This document shows positions 18,552 to 27,268 of a stretch of DNA of 64,000 nt, piece after piece (the stretch's first letter is position 1; each line of letters begins with the position of its first letter). The stretch is from the NCBI RefSeq assembly GCF_002159945.1, contig NZ_NFJQ01000004.1:62001-126000 (forward strand), read 5' to 3'. Source of the DNA: Cloacibacillus sp. An23. GTDB taxonomy: Bacteria; Synergistota; Synergistia; Synergistales; Synergistaceae. A program made the translations under genes and the position numbers. The notes beneath the pieces were generated by a model. That model had not been told where the DNA came from, searched no databases, and was given only the letters and a program-made list of their open reading frames with translations.

Positions 18552-18817
18552 AGCGGTTTCTTAGCCCTCACAACGCACACCTCGCCGGCGCCTGACTCTT
18601 CAAGCCAGCGCACCGGCGGAGCGTGCGGCGGGGTCCAGCCGGTCTCGAAACAGGCTGATGCGTATTCCCAGAGCACCGACGGAGCGAGGCGCAGCACCTC
18701 CTCCTTCGAGGCCGCTTCAAGCCAGCAGCCGTGAAGCCCGGGAAAATTGCCGCGCCAGACCCTTTCGCCGTTCTCCACGTCCTCGTATACGACCATCGGA
18801 TATTCAAAATTTTCCAC
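18548..18817 (-). CDS. HicB-like small protein, no HicA partner
   Basis: An 89-residue protein. FEYPMVVYEDVENGERVW, RGNFPGLHGCWLEAASKEEV and LRLAPSVLWEYA match the partial RNase H-like fold of HicB antitoxins (a YPxxx...FPxLxGC...A... pattern). No HicA-type RNase toxin gene is next to it, so this may be an orphan or a domain with another use. I chose GTG 18817 because GAGGTG lies 6 bases upstream; a GTG at 18826 overlaps the dipeptidase stop and is also possible. Confidence 0.65.
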   Translation of the reverse strand: MENFEYPMVVYEDVENGERVWRGNFPGLHGCWLEAASKEEVLRLAPSVLWEYASACFETGWTPPHAPPVRWLEESGAGEVCVVRAKKPL

Positions 18818-18822
18818 CGGCG

Positions 18823-19821
18823 TCACCTCATCGCCGTTTCAAATACTCGCATGAAGTTCCCGCCTAAAATCGCCGCTGCCTGTTCACGCGGGTAACGCGC
18901 GCGGACAGCCTCGACGAAGCGCGCCGCGTCGGCGTGCCCGGCGAAAATATCTTTCGGCTCCGGGCAAGGGCCGCGCAGCGACTCCACGCAGTCGCAGAGG
19001 TCGAAGCCTATGCCGGCGTGTTCGTATCCGAAATTACCGACGGCGTGCGCGAGATGCGCGAGCAGCGATTCCGCCGTGCGCCCGTGCTCCTTCGTCTCAC
19101 AGAACGGGCCGTAAGCGTTCATGCCTGCGACGCCTCCGGCGCCGGCGAGAATTCCAAGCTGCTCGTCCGTCAGGTTGCGCGGCGAAGGGGTCAGAGCGCG
19201 GCAGTCGGAGTGCGACGCGATGAACGGGCCGCCGATAAGTCTGGCGGCCTCGAAAAAGCCGGCGTCGTTCAGGTGGCTTACGTCTACAACCATGCCGAGG
19301 CGCGCGGCCCTGCGCACAAGCTCGCGCCCGAACGGCGTCAGCCCTCCCTCGCGCGCGTACGGAGGCGCGTCCTCGAAAGAAATCCCGTCGCAGGCGTAGT
19401 TGCGGCGCGACCACGCAAGTCCGAGCAGGCGCACGCCGAGAGAATAAAAAATATCAAGAAGCAGTATGTCTCGCCCGACGGGCTCCGCTCCCTCAAGCGA
19501 GAGAAAAAGAGCGACGCGTCCCCCGGCGGCTGCGGAATAGCAGTCGCCGGCGCCGCGGCACAGACGGAACGACGGAGACTCCTCGAGGTCGCGCTTCAGC
19601 GCCGCTATCTGGTCGAGCGCCATGCGAAGGGAGCCCTCCGGCACGTACTCGTCCGGGATGAAGAGCGAGCAGACTACGGCGTTTATACCGGCGGAGCGCA
19701 GCCCCGGGAGAAAACGTTCCTCAAGCACTGACTTTTCTCCGCGCCGCCGGAGGGCGAGCACGTCGAGCAGTATATCGGAATGAGCGTCGAGAACTATATC
19801 TGGTTTCGCGGTCTCTGTCAT
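18823..19821 (-). CDS. Membrane dipeptidase-like protein (peptidase family M19)
   Basis: Zinc-dependent dipeptidase of 332 residues in the renal dipeptidase family. Metal-site motifs are visible: DAHSDILLDV (HxD) at the start, LSLEGAEPV with the bridging Glu, VVDVSHLNDAGFF and ASHSDCRALTPSPRNLTDEQ. It ends GGNFMRVFE, the usual family end. There is no signal peptide, so it is cytoplasmic. Its start overlaps the ThiF-like stop (ATGA). Probable role: hydrolysis of dipeptides taken up or made in the cell. Confidence 0.9.
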   Translation of the reverse strand: MTETAKPDIVLDAHSDILLDVLALRRRGEKSVLEERFLPGLRSAGINAVVCSLFIPDEYVPEGSLRMALDQIAALKRDLEESPSFRLCRGAGDCYSAAAGGRVALFLSLEGAEPVGRDILLLDIFYSLGVRLLGLAWSRRNYACDGISFEDAPPYAREGGLTPFGRELVRRAARLGMVVDVSHLNDAGFFEAARLIGGPFIASHSDCRALTPSPRNLTDEQLGILAGAGGVAGMNAYGPFCETKEHGRTAESLLAHLAHAVGNFGYEHAGIGFDLCDCVESLRGPCPEPKDIFAGHADAARFVEAVRARYPREQAAAILGGNFMRVFETAMR

Positions 19822-20651
19822 TTAAGCTTCAGCCTCTGCATCGCGCAGCGCGAAAGGTCGAACCAAAAAAGCGTCTTTTCCGGCGTATCCCCCGCGCGCG
19901 CCAAAATTTTTATCGCCGCGGCGGCCTGCGCCGAGGCTATGAACGGCGGAGTGAAAGGAGGATTCCCCGTCTCCGTCTCGCTTCCCTTGTCTCCCGCGCC
20001 GAAGAGCTCCCACGGCGGCGTGTCTCCCGCGCGCAGCACTGCGGTCTCTCCGCAGAAGCCGCCTATAGCGCCGTGGACGAACGGGACGCCGAGCCCTGCG
20101 CATGCGCGGAATACGACGCCGCGTGCCTCGTTGCCGTCGAGCGCGTCGATTACGACGTCCGCGCCCGCGAGCGCGGACTCGCAGTTTTCCTCGTTCAGGA
20201 AAATATTCAGCGCCGCGGCCTCGACCGCCGAGTTCACGCGCCTGACGCGCCGCGCCGCCGCCTCGGCCTTAAACTCGCCGATGTTGTCCTCCGAGGCGTA
20301 AAGCTGCCTGTTCAGATTGCTCTCGCCGAAGCGGTCGCCGTCTATGAGAATCAGCTTGCCCACCCCCGCGCGCGCGAGTATCTCTATTATCCATCCGCCG
20401 AGGCCGCCGCATCCAGCGACCGCGGCGCACGACTCAAGCAGCCTAGCCTGTCCGTCTAGTCCGAGCGTCCCGACGCTGCGCTCGTACCGCGACGGACAGA
20501 GCCCGGCGCGCAGCGCCGCCGCCTCGGCTTCGCGCGGCGAAATGCCGCAGCGTTCCGCCGCCTCGCGGCAGAGCCGGAGCGGCACGGCCTTTACGCCGCC
20601 GCTCTCCGGCGCCCCGGCCTTCATAATTTCAACGGCGTCCTCCAAATCCAC
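19818..20651 (-). CDS. ThiF/MoeB/HesA family E1-like adenylyltransferase
   Basis: E1-like enzymes adenylate the C-terminal glycine of ubiquitin-like sulfur carriers (ThiS, MoaD). The 277-residue protein has a 75-residue N-terminal segment, then the ATP site AVAGCGGLGGWIIEILARAGVGKL, LIDGDRFGESNLNRQL with the catalytic Arg, and VVIDALDGNEAR. The paired CxxC zinc ligands of MoeB are missing, and no ThiS or MoaD gene is near. GTG 20651 follows GGAGGTG at 7 bases. First gene of the minus operon with a dipeptidase; its substrate is unknown. Confidence 0.87.
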   Translation of the reverse strand: MDLEDAVEIMKAGAPESGGVKAVPLRLCREAAERCGISPREAEAAALRAGLCPSRYERSVGTLGLDGQARLLESCAAVAGCGGLGGWIIEILARAGVGKLILIDGDRFGESNLNRQLYASEDNIGEFKAEAAARRVRRVNSAVEAAALNIFLNEENCESALAGADVVIDALDGNEARGVVFRACAGLGVPFVHGAIGGFCGETAVLRAGDTPPWELFGAGDKGSETETGNPPFTPPFIASAQAAAAIKILARAGDTPEKTLFWFDLSRCAMQRLKLK

Positions 20652-20764
20652 CGGACGTCACCTCCGCGACGATATTTCAAAAAACATAATCAAGCGCAAT
20701 GCGCGCTTTTCCCTTTCATTATACATTCATTTGTCCTCTTACGGCACTTCATTGTCTTTACATC

Positions 20765-20792
20765 TTAATTTTTTGTAAAATTCTGCTACAAT
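20765..20792 (+). promoter_or_regulatory. Extended -10 promoter for the sensor-yedF operon
   Basis: TGC-TACAAT (20784-20792) is an extended -10; a weak -35 (TTAATT, 20765-20770) lies 16 bp upstream. It is about 55 bp before the sensor gene start. Confidence 0.6.
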
Positions 20793-20847
20793 ATTGACAG
20801 GACGTAAAATCGCGAAAAATATTCTTGTCCGCCTCGGAGGAGTTCAG

Positions 20848-22509
20848 ATGTCTATCAAAGTAAAGATCCAAATATTCCTGGGAGTAGTTATGCTTTCGGC
20901 GCTTCTGCTGCTCGACGTGATGTTCACCAACTTCCTGATCACTTCGGCGGGCGAGGCCGACCGCGAACGATTGACGCGCGAGCTGTCGCGCACCGTCATG
21001 AGCGTCAAGGGAGAGGAACGTATGCTGTCGGCGATCGCCGGCAACTGGGCCTACTCGGACAAGACGTGGGACTTCGTGAACGGCAAATATCCCGAGTACC
21101 CGTCGGTCTACCTCAACAGGGACGTGCTCACCGAGATCGGAATTTCGTCGATGATATACCTCGACAAGAACTTAGACGTCGTGCTCTTCCGCGACTTCAG
21201 CGCGCCGGACGACGCATCCACCCCGCAGAGCGAATTCAACGCGATATTCAGCTCCGACGACAGCAGCAAAATATTTGAGAGCCTTCCCGACGGCGGCTTC
21301 TGCGGCATCGTCATGAAAAACGGCAACAGGCCGATACTCTTCTCCGTCATGCACATACGGCGCTCCGACATGAGCGGCGAAGGGGCAGGATACCTCATCG
21401 CCACGATGGCCCTCTCGCCGAAGATGGTACAGCGCCTCACACACGGAATAAACTTCTCCTTCGCGATAGAGCCGGTCAAAGAATCCGAAATCAAGGGCGA
21501 CCTCCCAGGCATCGTGATCGAGGGAGGACGCAAGGACAGCTACATAGCGGGGCGCGTGCTCGTCAAGGACTTCAAGGGAGCGCCGGCTTTCTGGATAACG
21601 GGCATAATGCCGAAAGTGGACATTACGGAGGCCGACAGGCAGCTTCAGCGCCTCTTCCTCTACCTCGCGGTCGCGGCCGTCGCCATAGTGCTGCTCTCCG
21701 GGCTCTACCTCAACGAGCAGCTCACGTGGAGGCTCAAACGCCTGCAGCAGGAGATAGCCGGCATACGCGACGAGTCGCGAGAGATACGCCGCATCACGAT
21801 AGACCGCAAAAAGCGTGACGAGATATCGAGCATACAGCGAACTCTGAACGACTTCATGGCCTTCTTCTCGTTCAAGGAGGGCGAAAAGGAGCGCATCGAC
21901 GACATAACGATAGACGTCTACAAGCGCTTCGCCGACGCGGGCAACGACTTGTGCGTGAAGACTCTCGAGGAGATAGCCTCGTCCTTCACGCCAGGCGACG
22001 CGAAATTCCGCTCCGCGATACCGCGCGCCGCGAAGACGGCGAGCGGCTTCGCCAAAGAACTGGGAGTGCTCGACGAGGAACTTCTATACGTCTACCTCGG
22101 CTCGCTGTTCAGCCGCATAGGGATGCTGGCGCTGCCCTTCTCCATCCGCACCAAGACGACGCCGCTGACGCAGACCGAACGCCGCGAGTACGACAGATAC
22201 CCCGTCAAGTCGCGCGACATGATGGAATCGATAGAGCTTCTGCGCCCCGCCTCCGGCATCCCGTACTCGTGGAACGAGAACTGGGACGGCACGGGCTTCC
22301 CGCAGGGCATCTCGGCCGGCGCGATACCCTATCAGGCGAGGATATACGCCGTGGTCGACGCGTGGAACGAGATGACGCGCCCGTGGCCAGGACGCCGCAT
22401 TCCCGACGCGCGGGAGGTCGCGGAAAGACTTCGCTCTATGGCTGGGACTCGTCTTGATCCCCAGCTTGTCGAGAAATTCATAGAGTACATGAAAAAGGAG
22501 AGTTTGTAG
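20848..22509 (+). CDS. CHASE4-like membrane sensor with degenerate HD-GYP domain
   Basis: A 553-residue signalling protein. An N-terminal membrane segment (IQIFLGVVMLSALLLLDVMF) precedes a periplasmic sensor region with CHASE4-like WAYSDKTWDFVNGK, a second segment near residue 275 (LFLYLAVAAVAIVLLSGLYL), a HAMP-like linker and a C-terminal HD-GYP-related domain. In the last, WDGTGFPQGISAGAIPYQARIY matches the GYP half, but the HD half is lost: LFSRIGM stands where LHDIGK is expected, and other metal-binding His are absent. It is therefore unlikely to hydrolyse cyclic di-GMP and may act as a binding or scaffold domain. ATG 20848 follows GGAGGAG. Confidence 0.8.
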   Translation: MSIKVKIQIFLGVVMLSALLLLDVMFTNFLITSAGEADRERLTRELSRTVMSVKGEERMLSAIAGNWAYSDKTWDFVNGKYPEYPSVYLNRDVLTEIGISSMIYLDKNLDVVLFRDFSAPDDASTPQSEFNAIFSSDDSSKIFESLPDGGFCGIVMKNGNRPILFSVMHIRRSDMSGEGAGYLIATMALSPKMVQRLTHGINFSFAIEPVKESEIKGDLPGIVIEGGRKDSYIAGRVLVKDFKGAPAFWITGIMPKVDITEADRQLQRLFLYLAVAAVAIVLLSGLYLNEQLTWRLKRLQQEIAGIRDESREIRRITIDRKKRDEISSIQRTLNDFMAFFSFKEGEKERIDDITIDVYKRFADAGNDLCVKTLEEIASSFTPGDAKFRSAIPRAAKTASGFAKELGVLDEELLYVYLGSLFSRIGMLALPFSIRTKTTPLTQTERREYDRYPVKSRDMMESIELLRPASGIPYSWNENWDGTGFPQGISAGAIPYQARIYAVVDAWNEMTRPWPGRRIPDAREVAERLRSMAGTRLDPQLVEKFIEYMKKESL

Positions 22510-22512
22510 GAA

Positions 22513-23094
22513 ATGGTTGAAATTGATGCGAGAAAGCTGGAGTGTCCGAAGCCTGTGCTTCTGACGAAGGCAGAGACGGACAAGGGGACTGAGGCCGTGC
22601 GCGTCTGCGTGGACAACGAGGTCGCTGTCGGCAACGTGACGCGCTTCTTCGAAAACGCCGGCTACACTGCGCAGCGTGAGGACGGTCCGGACGGCAAGTG
22701 CTTCTACATCACGGGAATAAAGAGCGGCAAGGCCGCGGAGAAAGCCTCCGGCGCTAAGACGACGGCGATACTCTTCGCCTCGGACAAGCTCGGCGCGGAG
22801 TCCGACGGACTCGGCGAGGTGCTCATCAAGGCGTACCTCGGCACGATAGCGCAGTCCGACACGCCTCCCGCGTCGATAGCCCTGATGAACGAAGGCATCA
22901 AGCTCGCGCTTCCTGAGTCGTCCACGCTCGAAACGCTCCAGGAAATCGAAAAGCGCGGCACGAAGATACTCGTCTGCGGCACCTGCACGAACCACTTCGG
23001 CGTCACCGACCAGATAAAAGTCGGCGTGATCTCCAACATGTTCGAGATCGCCGGCTCTCTGATGAACGCAGACAAAGCGATAGTCCACGGCTAA
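22513..23094 (+). CDS. yedF: Sulfurtransferase-like selenium metabolism protein YedF
   Basis: A 193-residue protein with an N-terminal TusA domain (EIDARKLECPKPVLLTKAE, the CPxP motif) and a C-terminal DsrE-like domain (TTAILFASDKLGAESDGLGE, then KILVCGTCTNHFGV). This two-domain layout is that of YedF, which co-occurs with selenium-using genes. It is 3 bp after the sensor gene and 6 bp before a cysteine-desulfurase-like gene, so the three are probably translated together; YedF may accept sulfur or selenium from that enzyme. No selD or selA is in the window. Confidence 0.92.
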   Translation: MVEIDARKLECPKPVLLTKAETDKGTEAVRVCVDNEVAVGNVTRFFENAGYTAQREDGPDGKCFYITGIKSGKAAEKASGAKTTAILFASDKLGAESDGLGEVLIKAYLGTIAQSDTPPASIALMNEGIKLALPESSTLETLQEIEKRGTKILVCGTCTNHFGVTDQIKVGVISNMFEIAGSLMNADKAIVHG

Positions 23095-23100
23095 ACCGTC

Positions 23101-24267
23101 ATGAGAAAAGTCTACATGAACAACGCGGCCACCACGTGGCCCAAGCCTCCGGCAGTCGCGGAGGCCGTGTACGACTTCATGACGCGCGACGGGGCGAACG
23201 CCTCGCGCGGTTCGGCGTCCGAACGTGACATAAAGAGCCTCGACATCCTTTTCACCGCGCGCGCCAAGGCGGCGAAGCTCTTCGGCGGCTACGCGAAGGG
23301 AAATCCGAAATACGTGACGCTCACCATGAACGTGACACACTCGCTCAACGTAGTCATAAAGGGCTTCGTCAAGAGCGGGATGCGCGTCGTTACGACCTCG
23401 ATGGAGCACAACTCCGTCGTGCGCCCGCTGCGCGAGGCGCAGAAGAACGGCGCGACTGTCGAGGTCATCCAGGCCAGCCTGCGCGGCTACGTCGACCCGA
23501 AAAAATTTTCCGAGGCGGCGCTCGAGCATACCGACCTCGCCGTCGTCACCCACTGCAGCAACGTCTCGGGCTCGGTACAGCCGATAGCCGAGATAGCGGA
23601 AATCTGCTCAAAGCGCGGCATCCCGCTCGTCGTCGACTGCGCGCAGACTGCGGGCGTGCTTCCGTTAAACGTCTCGGAGCTCGGCCTCGCTGCGCTCTGC
23701 TTCACGGGACACAAGGGGCTCTTCGGCCCGCAGGGCACGGGCGGCATCGTCTGGAAGCCGGAGTTCGCGGAAGCATGCGCCCCGTTCATAGTCGGAGGCA
23801 CGGGAAGCCTTTCCCACGAGGAGACGCAGCCGCTCATCATGCCGGACAAGTTCGAGGCCGGGACGATGAACCTTCCTGGATTCGCGGGGCTCGACGCGGC
23901 GCTCGGCTGGATAGAGGCGACCGGCGTCGACGCGATAAGGACGCGCGAGGAAGAGCTCGGACGGCGGCTCGAAGAAGGGCTGCTCTCGATAGACGGCCTG
24001 CGCCTGCTCGGCTCGACCGGCGGAGAAGCGCCGCGCCTTCCGGTGTATTCCTTCAACATCGACGGGAAGGACAACGGCGAGTTCGCCAACGACCTGAGCA
24101 TGAACTACGGCATAGAGGGACGCCCGGGGCTGCACTGTTCGCCGTTCGCGCACAGGACGCTGGGGACGTTCCCAGAGGGGGCGCTGAGGCTCTCTCCGGG
24201 CTATTACACGACGGAGGACGAAATCGACTACACGATAGAGTCGATACGGGCCCTCGCCCAGAAGTGA
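23101..24267 (+). CDS. Cysteine desulfurase family protein (class V aminotransferase)
   Basis: PLP enzyme of 388 residues, NifS-like. It begins VYMNNAATTWPKPPAV, has the PLP-contact MEHNSVVRPL, VTHCSNVSGSVQPI and VVDCAQTAGVLP, and the Schiff-base Lys in CFTGHKGLFGPQGTGG. The C-terminal catalytic Cys lies in EGRPGLHCSPFAHRTLGT. This subgroup is the one found beside YedF and selenium genes, so it may release sulfur or selenium from cysteine or selenocysteine. It closes the operon before a hairpin. Confidence 0.9.
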   Translation: MRKVYMNNAATTWPKPPAVAEAVYDFMTRDGANASRGSASERDIKSLDILFTARAKAAKLFGGYAKGNPKYVTLTMNVTHSLNVVIKGFVKSGMRVVTTSMEHNSVVRPLREAQKNGATVEVIQASLRGYVDPKKFSEAALEHTDLAVVTHCSNVSGSVQPIAEIAEICSKRGIPLVVDCAQTAGVLPLNVSELGLAALCFTGHKGLFGPQGTGGIVWKPEFAEACAPFIVGGTGSLSHEETQPLIMPDKFEAGTMNLPGFAGLDAALGWIEATGVDAIRTREEELGRRLEEGLLSIDGLRLLGSTGGEAPRLPVYSFNIDGKDNGEFANDLSMNYGIEGRPGLHCSPFAHRTLGTFPEGALRLSPGYYTTEDEIDYTIESIRALAQK

Positions 24268-24271
24268 TACA

Positions 24272-24296
24272 GAAGCCCCCGCGGCGCGGGGGCTTC
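24272..24296. terminator. Hairpin terminator between the convergent yedF operon and dehydratase gene
   Basis: An 11-bp perfect GC-rich stem (24272-24282 with 24286-24296) with a 3-base loop. The T tract is short on both sides, so strength is uncertain. Confidence 0.65.
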
Positions 24297-24348
24297 GTCG
24301 TATTTACGCGCGGCCGCCTGAAAGCGCACGGCGTTTTTGAGATTTTCC

Positions 24349-26049
24349 CTATTTTCCTAAAATCTGCCCGGCGTCCGTCACTTCGTCGTCGATCATGCCG
24401 CCGAGATGCGCCTGGAGCGCAGTCTTCGCGTATATGCCGAGTATGCCACGCGACTTTTTGAGCGGCGGCCTCCAGCGCGCGAGCCTTTCTTTTATAACTT
24501 CGTCCGGGACTCGCAGATTTGCATAGCGGGCATCGACGTCTATCTCTATCGTGTCGCCGTCCTCGACGGCCGCTATCACGCCGCCGACTGCGGCTTCGGG
24601 CGAGATGTGCCCTATCGCCGCCCCTTCCGTGAAGCCCGAGAAGCGTCCGTCTGTCAGCACGAAGACGTCCTGCCCCATGCCGAGGCCGACGAGGGCGTCG
24701 GTCGTCATCATCATCTCGCGCATACCGGGCGCGCCGCGCGGCCCTTCGTAGCGTATGACGACGACGTCGCCCTTCTTTATCTTCCCCGATACGACGGCGG
24801 CGTGCGCGTCCTCGTCGCAGTGGAAGACGCGCGCTGGCCCAGTGAATTTCCGCGCCTTTTCAGAAATCGTCGTCGTGCGGCAGATCGCTCCGTCGGGCGC
24901 TAGATTGCCGCGTATCACGACGAGGCCGCCGTTTTTGAAAACCGGCTCCTCGACGGTCGTGAGCACGTCGTGGTCGAGCGATTTGCTTACGGCGGCTATT
25001 TCGCCTATCGTGCGCCCCGACACTGTGATGCAGTCCTTATAGAGGAAATCCTTCATCTCCCCCATCACCGCGGGGACTCCTCCGGCGTGGTACAGATCGA
25101 CGACGCTCGCCTTGCCTGTCGGGATGACGCGGCTGATCACAGGGACTGCCTCGGAGAGACGGTCGAAGTCGTCTAGCGTCAGCTCGACGCCGACCTCTCG
25201 CGCGAAGCTCAGAAGGTGCAGCACCGCGTTCGTCGAGCCCGCCAGCGCGAGCGTCAGTATAACGCCGTTGAGCAGCGATTCGCGCGTCAGTATATCCTTC
25301 GGCTTTATATCCTGTTTGACAAGCTCGACGATGCGCCGCCCCGTCTGAGTCGCGCAGCGCTCCTTTTCCGCGTAGACGGCCGGCACAGTGGACGAGCCGG
25401 GCAAAGCCATGCCGAGCCCTTCCATGAGTATCTGCATCGTGTTCGCAGTGCCCATCAGCGAGCAGGCGCCGGGGCCGGGGCATACGTGATCCTCGAGCCA
25501 GCGTATTTTTTCGCGCGCCTCCTCGCTCGCGTAGTCCGCTCCGAATACGAGCTGGTCAAGCTCGCTCATGACGGAGTTGCGCCCCTCGACTTTGCAGACT
25601 TCCTGCGAACCGCCGGTTATTACGATGGCTGGGACGTCCGCGCGTATCGCGCCGATGAGCACGCCGGGGATTATGCTGTCGCACGAGGCGAGCAGCACGA
25701 GGCCGTCGAGGAGCTGCACTCCCGTCATTATCTCGACGGAGCTCGCTATCACGTCGCGTATGACGAGCTCGTAGCGGAAGTGCGGCATCCCTATCGGCAC
25801 GGCTCCGCATGTCGCTATCGTGCCGAACTCGAACGGCGTGCCGCCGGCCTGCAATATCCCCGCGCGCACGCGCTTCGCGAGGCGGTCGAGGTGCGCGTGG
25901 CCGAGCCCCGCGTCGTTCGCCGTGTTCACTATCCCGATGAGCGGACGGCTGAGATCCTCGTCGTCATAGCCGCAGCCCTTATATATCGCCCTTCTTGAAG
26001 AAGAGCCCTTTCCCGAAAAAAGGCCGAGCCTCTTTGAGCGGTAAGTCAT
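24349..26049 (-). CDS. IlvD/Edd family dehydratase
   Basis: Iron-sulfur dehydratase of 566 residues acting on a polyhydroxy or dihydroxy acid. Family motifs are [38 protein letters not shown] and [18 protein letters not shown], whose cysteines are likely cluster ligands, and [19 protein letters not shown] near the C-terminus. It is the only homologue in view and would commonly be labelled ilvD, but no other branched-chain synthesis gene is near; it sits behind a proline-racemase-like gene, so a catabolic substrate is possible. ATG 26049 has better ribosome-binding-site spacing than ATG 26058. Confidence 0.8.
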   Translation of the reverse strand: MTYRSKRLGLFSGKGSSSRRAIYKGCGYDDEDLSRPLIGIVNTANDAGLGHAHLDRLAKRVRAGILQAGGTPFEFGTIATCGAVPIGMPHFRYELVIRDVIASSVEIMTGVQLLDGLVLLASCDSIIPGVLIGAIRADVPAIVITGGSQEVCKVEGRNSVMSELDQLVFGADYASEEAREKIRWLEDHVCPGPGACSLMGTANTMQILMEGLGMALPGSSTVPAVYAEKERCATQTGRRIVELVKQDIKPKDILTRESLLNGVILTLALAGSTNAVLHLLSFAREVGVELTLDDFDRLSEAVPVISRVIPTGKASVVDLYHAGGVPAVMGEMKDFLYKDCITVSGRTIGEIAAVSKSLDHDVLTTVEEPVFKNGGLVVIRGNLAPDGAICRTTTISEKARKFTGPARVFHCDEDAHAAVVSGKIKKGDVVVIRYEGPRGAPGMREMMMTTDALVGLGMGQDVFVLTDGRFSGFTEGAAIGHISPEAAVGGVIAAVEDGDTIEIDVDARYANLRVPDEVIKERLARWRPPLKKSRGILGIYAKTALQAHLGGMIDDEVTDAGQILGK

Positions 26050-26079
26050 TCTCCCCATCCCCCACTTTTGATGAAAATC

Positions 26080-27093
26080 CTACAGACGGAAGCCCTCGGG
26101 CAGAGGGTCGTCCTCGTCGAGCACGAAGTTGCTGAAGGCCGTGATGTTCGCGCTGCCCGAGACGCGCGGGATTATCGCGCGCCGGCCGCCGACCTCCGTC
26201 TCGCGCACGGCCTCGGCCTCGAATACGGTGTCGATGATGCTGTGGTGCTCGAGCTTCATTCCGGGCTTTATAACGCCCTTCATGTAAAGCTGCGTCAGCC
26301 GCGCGGAAGTCCCCGTGCCGCAGGGAGAGCGGTCTATCTCGCCGTTTGCGAAGACGCACACGTTGCGCGCGCGCACCGTATCGCCGTGCGTCTCCGGCGC
26401 GGAGGTCAGCAGAGTGCCGTAGATTCCGCGCAGCTTCGGGTTCTCCGGGTGGACGACCTCGAACTTGCGCAGCGCGTCGTACTTTAGCTCCATCGCCCGC
26501 GCCGCGAGCACGCGCGCGTTCTCGGGCTTGAGTTCAAGCCCGAGACGCGAAACGTCGGCGAATACGTAAAAGTCGCCGCCGAAGACTATGTCGCACGGAA
26601 TTTCGCCTATTCCCTCGGCCTCGAGCAAAACGTCCGAAAGATATACGAACGTCGGGACGTTCTCGAACGAGACGCGCTTCACGCGCCCGTTTGCCACTTC
26701 GGCGTAAGCCGTTATCCGTCCCGCCGGAGTGTCGAGCTTCAGTATGTTTTCGCCTTCGCGCGATTCCTTCATGCCCGTCTCGAAAATCACCGTCGCCGCC
26801 GCTATGCAGCCGTGGCCGCACATCGTCCCCATTCCCTCGTTATGCATGAAAAGAATCCCGAAATCCCCGTCCTCCGTCGCCGGCGGCAGAAGAACGCCGC
26901 CGTACATGTCGGAGTGTCCGCGCGGTTCGAGCATCAGCATGCGGCGGATGCCGTCAAAGCGCTCGCTGAAATACGCGCGCTTATCCAAAATCGTATCGCC
27001 TGCGAGCGGCGGCACGCCGGACGTGACGACGCGGAAGGGCTCGCCCATCGTATGGGCGTCTATACAGCTTATCATTTTGCGGAAGCGCATCAT
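26080..27093 (-). CDS. Proline racemase / hydroxyproline epimerase family protein
   Basis: Cofactor-independent racemase fold, 337 residues, the family's usual length. Both catalytic cysteines are present: MCGHGCIAAAT (first) and DRSPCGTGTSAR (second), which favours racemase or epimerase over the dehydratase subgroup that has Thr in the first position. Other motifs are CIDAHTMGEPFRVVTSG and the near-terminal GSANITAFSNFVLDEDDPL. ATG 27093 follows GGAGG at 8 bases. It has its own promoter and is followed at 30 bp by the IlvD/Edd gene. The substrate may be proline, 4-hydroxyproline or a related imino acid. Confidence 0.88.
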   Translation of the reverse strand: MMRFRKMISCIDAHTMGEPFRVVTSGVPPLAGDTILDKRAYFSERFDGIRRMLMLEPRGHSDMYGGVLLPPATEDGDFGILFMHNEGMGTMCGHGCIAAATVIFETGMKESREGENILKLDTPAGRITAYAEVANGRVKRVSFENVPTFVYLSDVLLEAEGIGEIPCDIVFGGDFYVFADVSRLGLELKPENARVLAARAMELKYDALRKFEVVHPENPKLRGIYGTLLTSAPETHGDTVRARNVCVFANGEIDRSPCGTGTSARLTQLYMKGVIKPGMKLEHHSIIDTVFEAEAVRETEVGGRRAIIPRVSGSANITAFSNFVLDEDDPLPEGFRL

Positions 27094-27154
27094 CGTCGGT
27101 ACCTCCATTTGACAGTTTGGCTTTTCTCTCGTGAAGTTCACAATTTCCGCCACT

Positions 27155-27182
27155 ATTATATTACGCTCAACAAAATTATCAA
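27155..27182 (-). promoter_or_regulatory. Promoter of the racemase-dehydratase operon
   Basis: TTGATA (27182-27177), 16-bp spacer, consensus TATAAT (27160-27155). Confidence 0.78.
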
Positions 27183-27185
27183 ATA

Positions 27186-27197
27186 AACAAATTTGTT
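27186..27197. promoter_or_regulatory. Palindrome next to the racemase promoter (operator candidate)
   Basis: AACAAATTTGTT is a perfect 12-bp palindrome 4 bp upstream of the -35 box. Its position suits an activator or a repressor; no regulator gene is adjacent. Confidence 0.4.
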
Positions 27198-27215
27198 GAA
27201 TCGGCGGCAAGATAC

Positions 27216-27252
27216 AAAAAATCCCCCGCGTCTTGCGGCGCAGGGGATTTTT
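27216..27252 (-). terminator. Terminator of the small membrane protein gene
   Basis: A 10-bp stem (27217-27226 with 27243-27252) is followed on the minus strand by a long T run. It separates the small membrane protein gene from the racemase promoter. Confidence 0.82.
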
Positions 27253-27268
27253 ACGATCGTCCGGCGTT

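Noticed and set aside
22084-23553. 489-codon minus-strand frame opposite the sensor and yedF
   Set aside because: Shadow frame; plus-strand genes are unambiguous.
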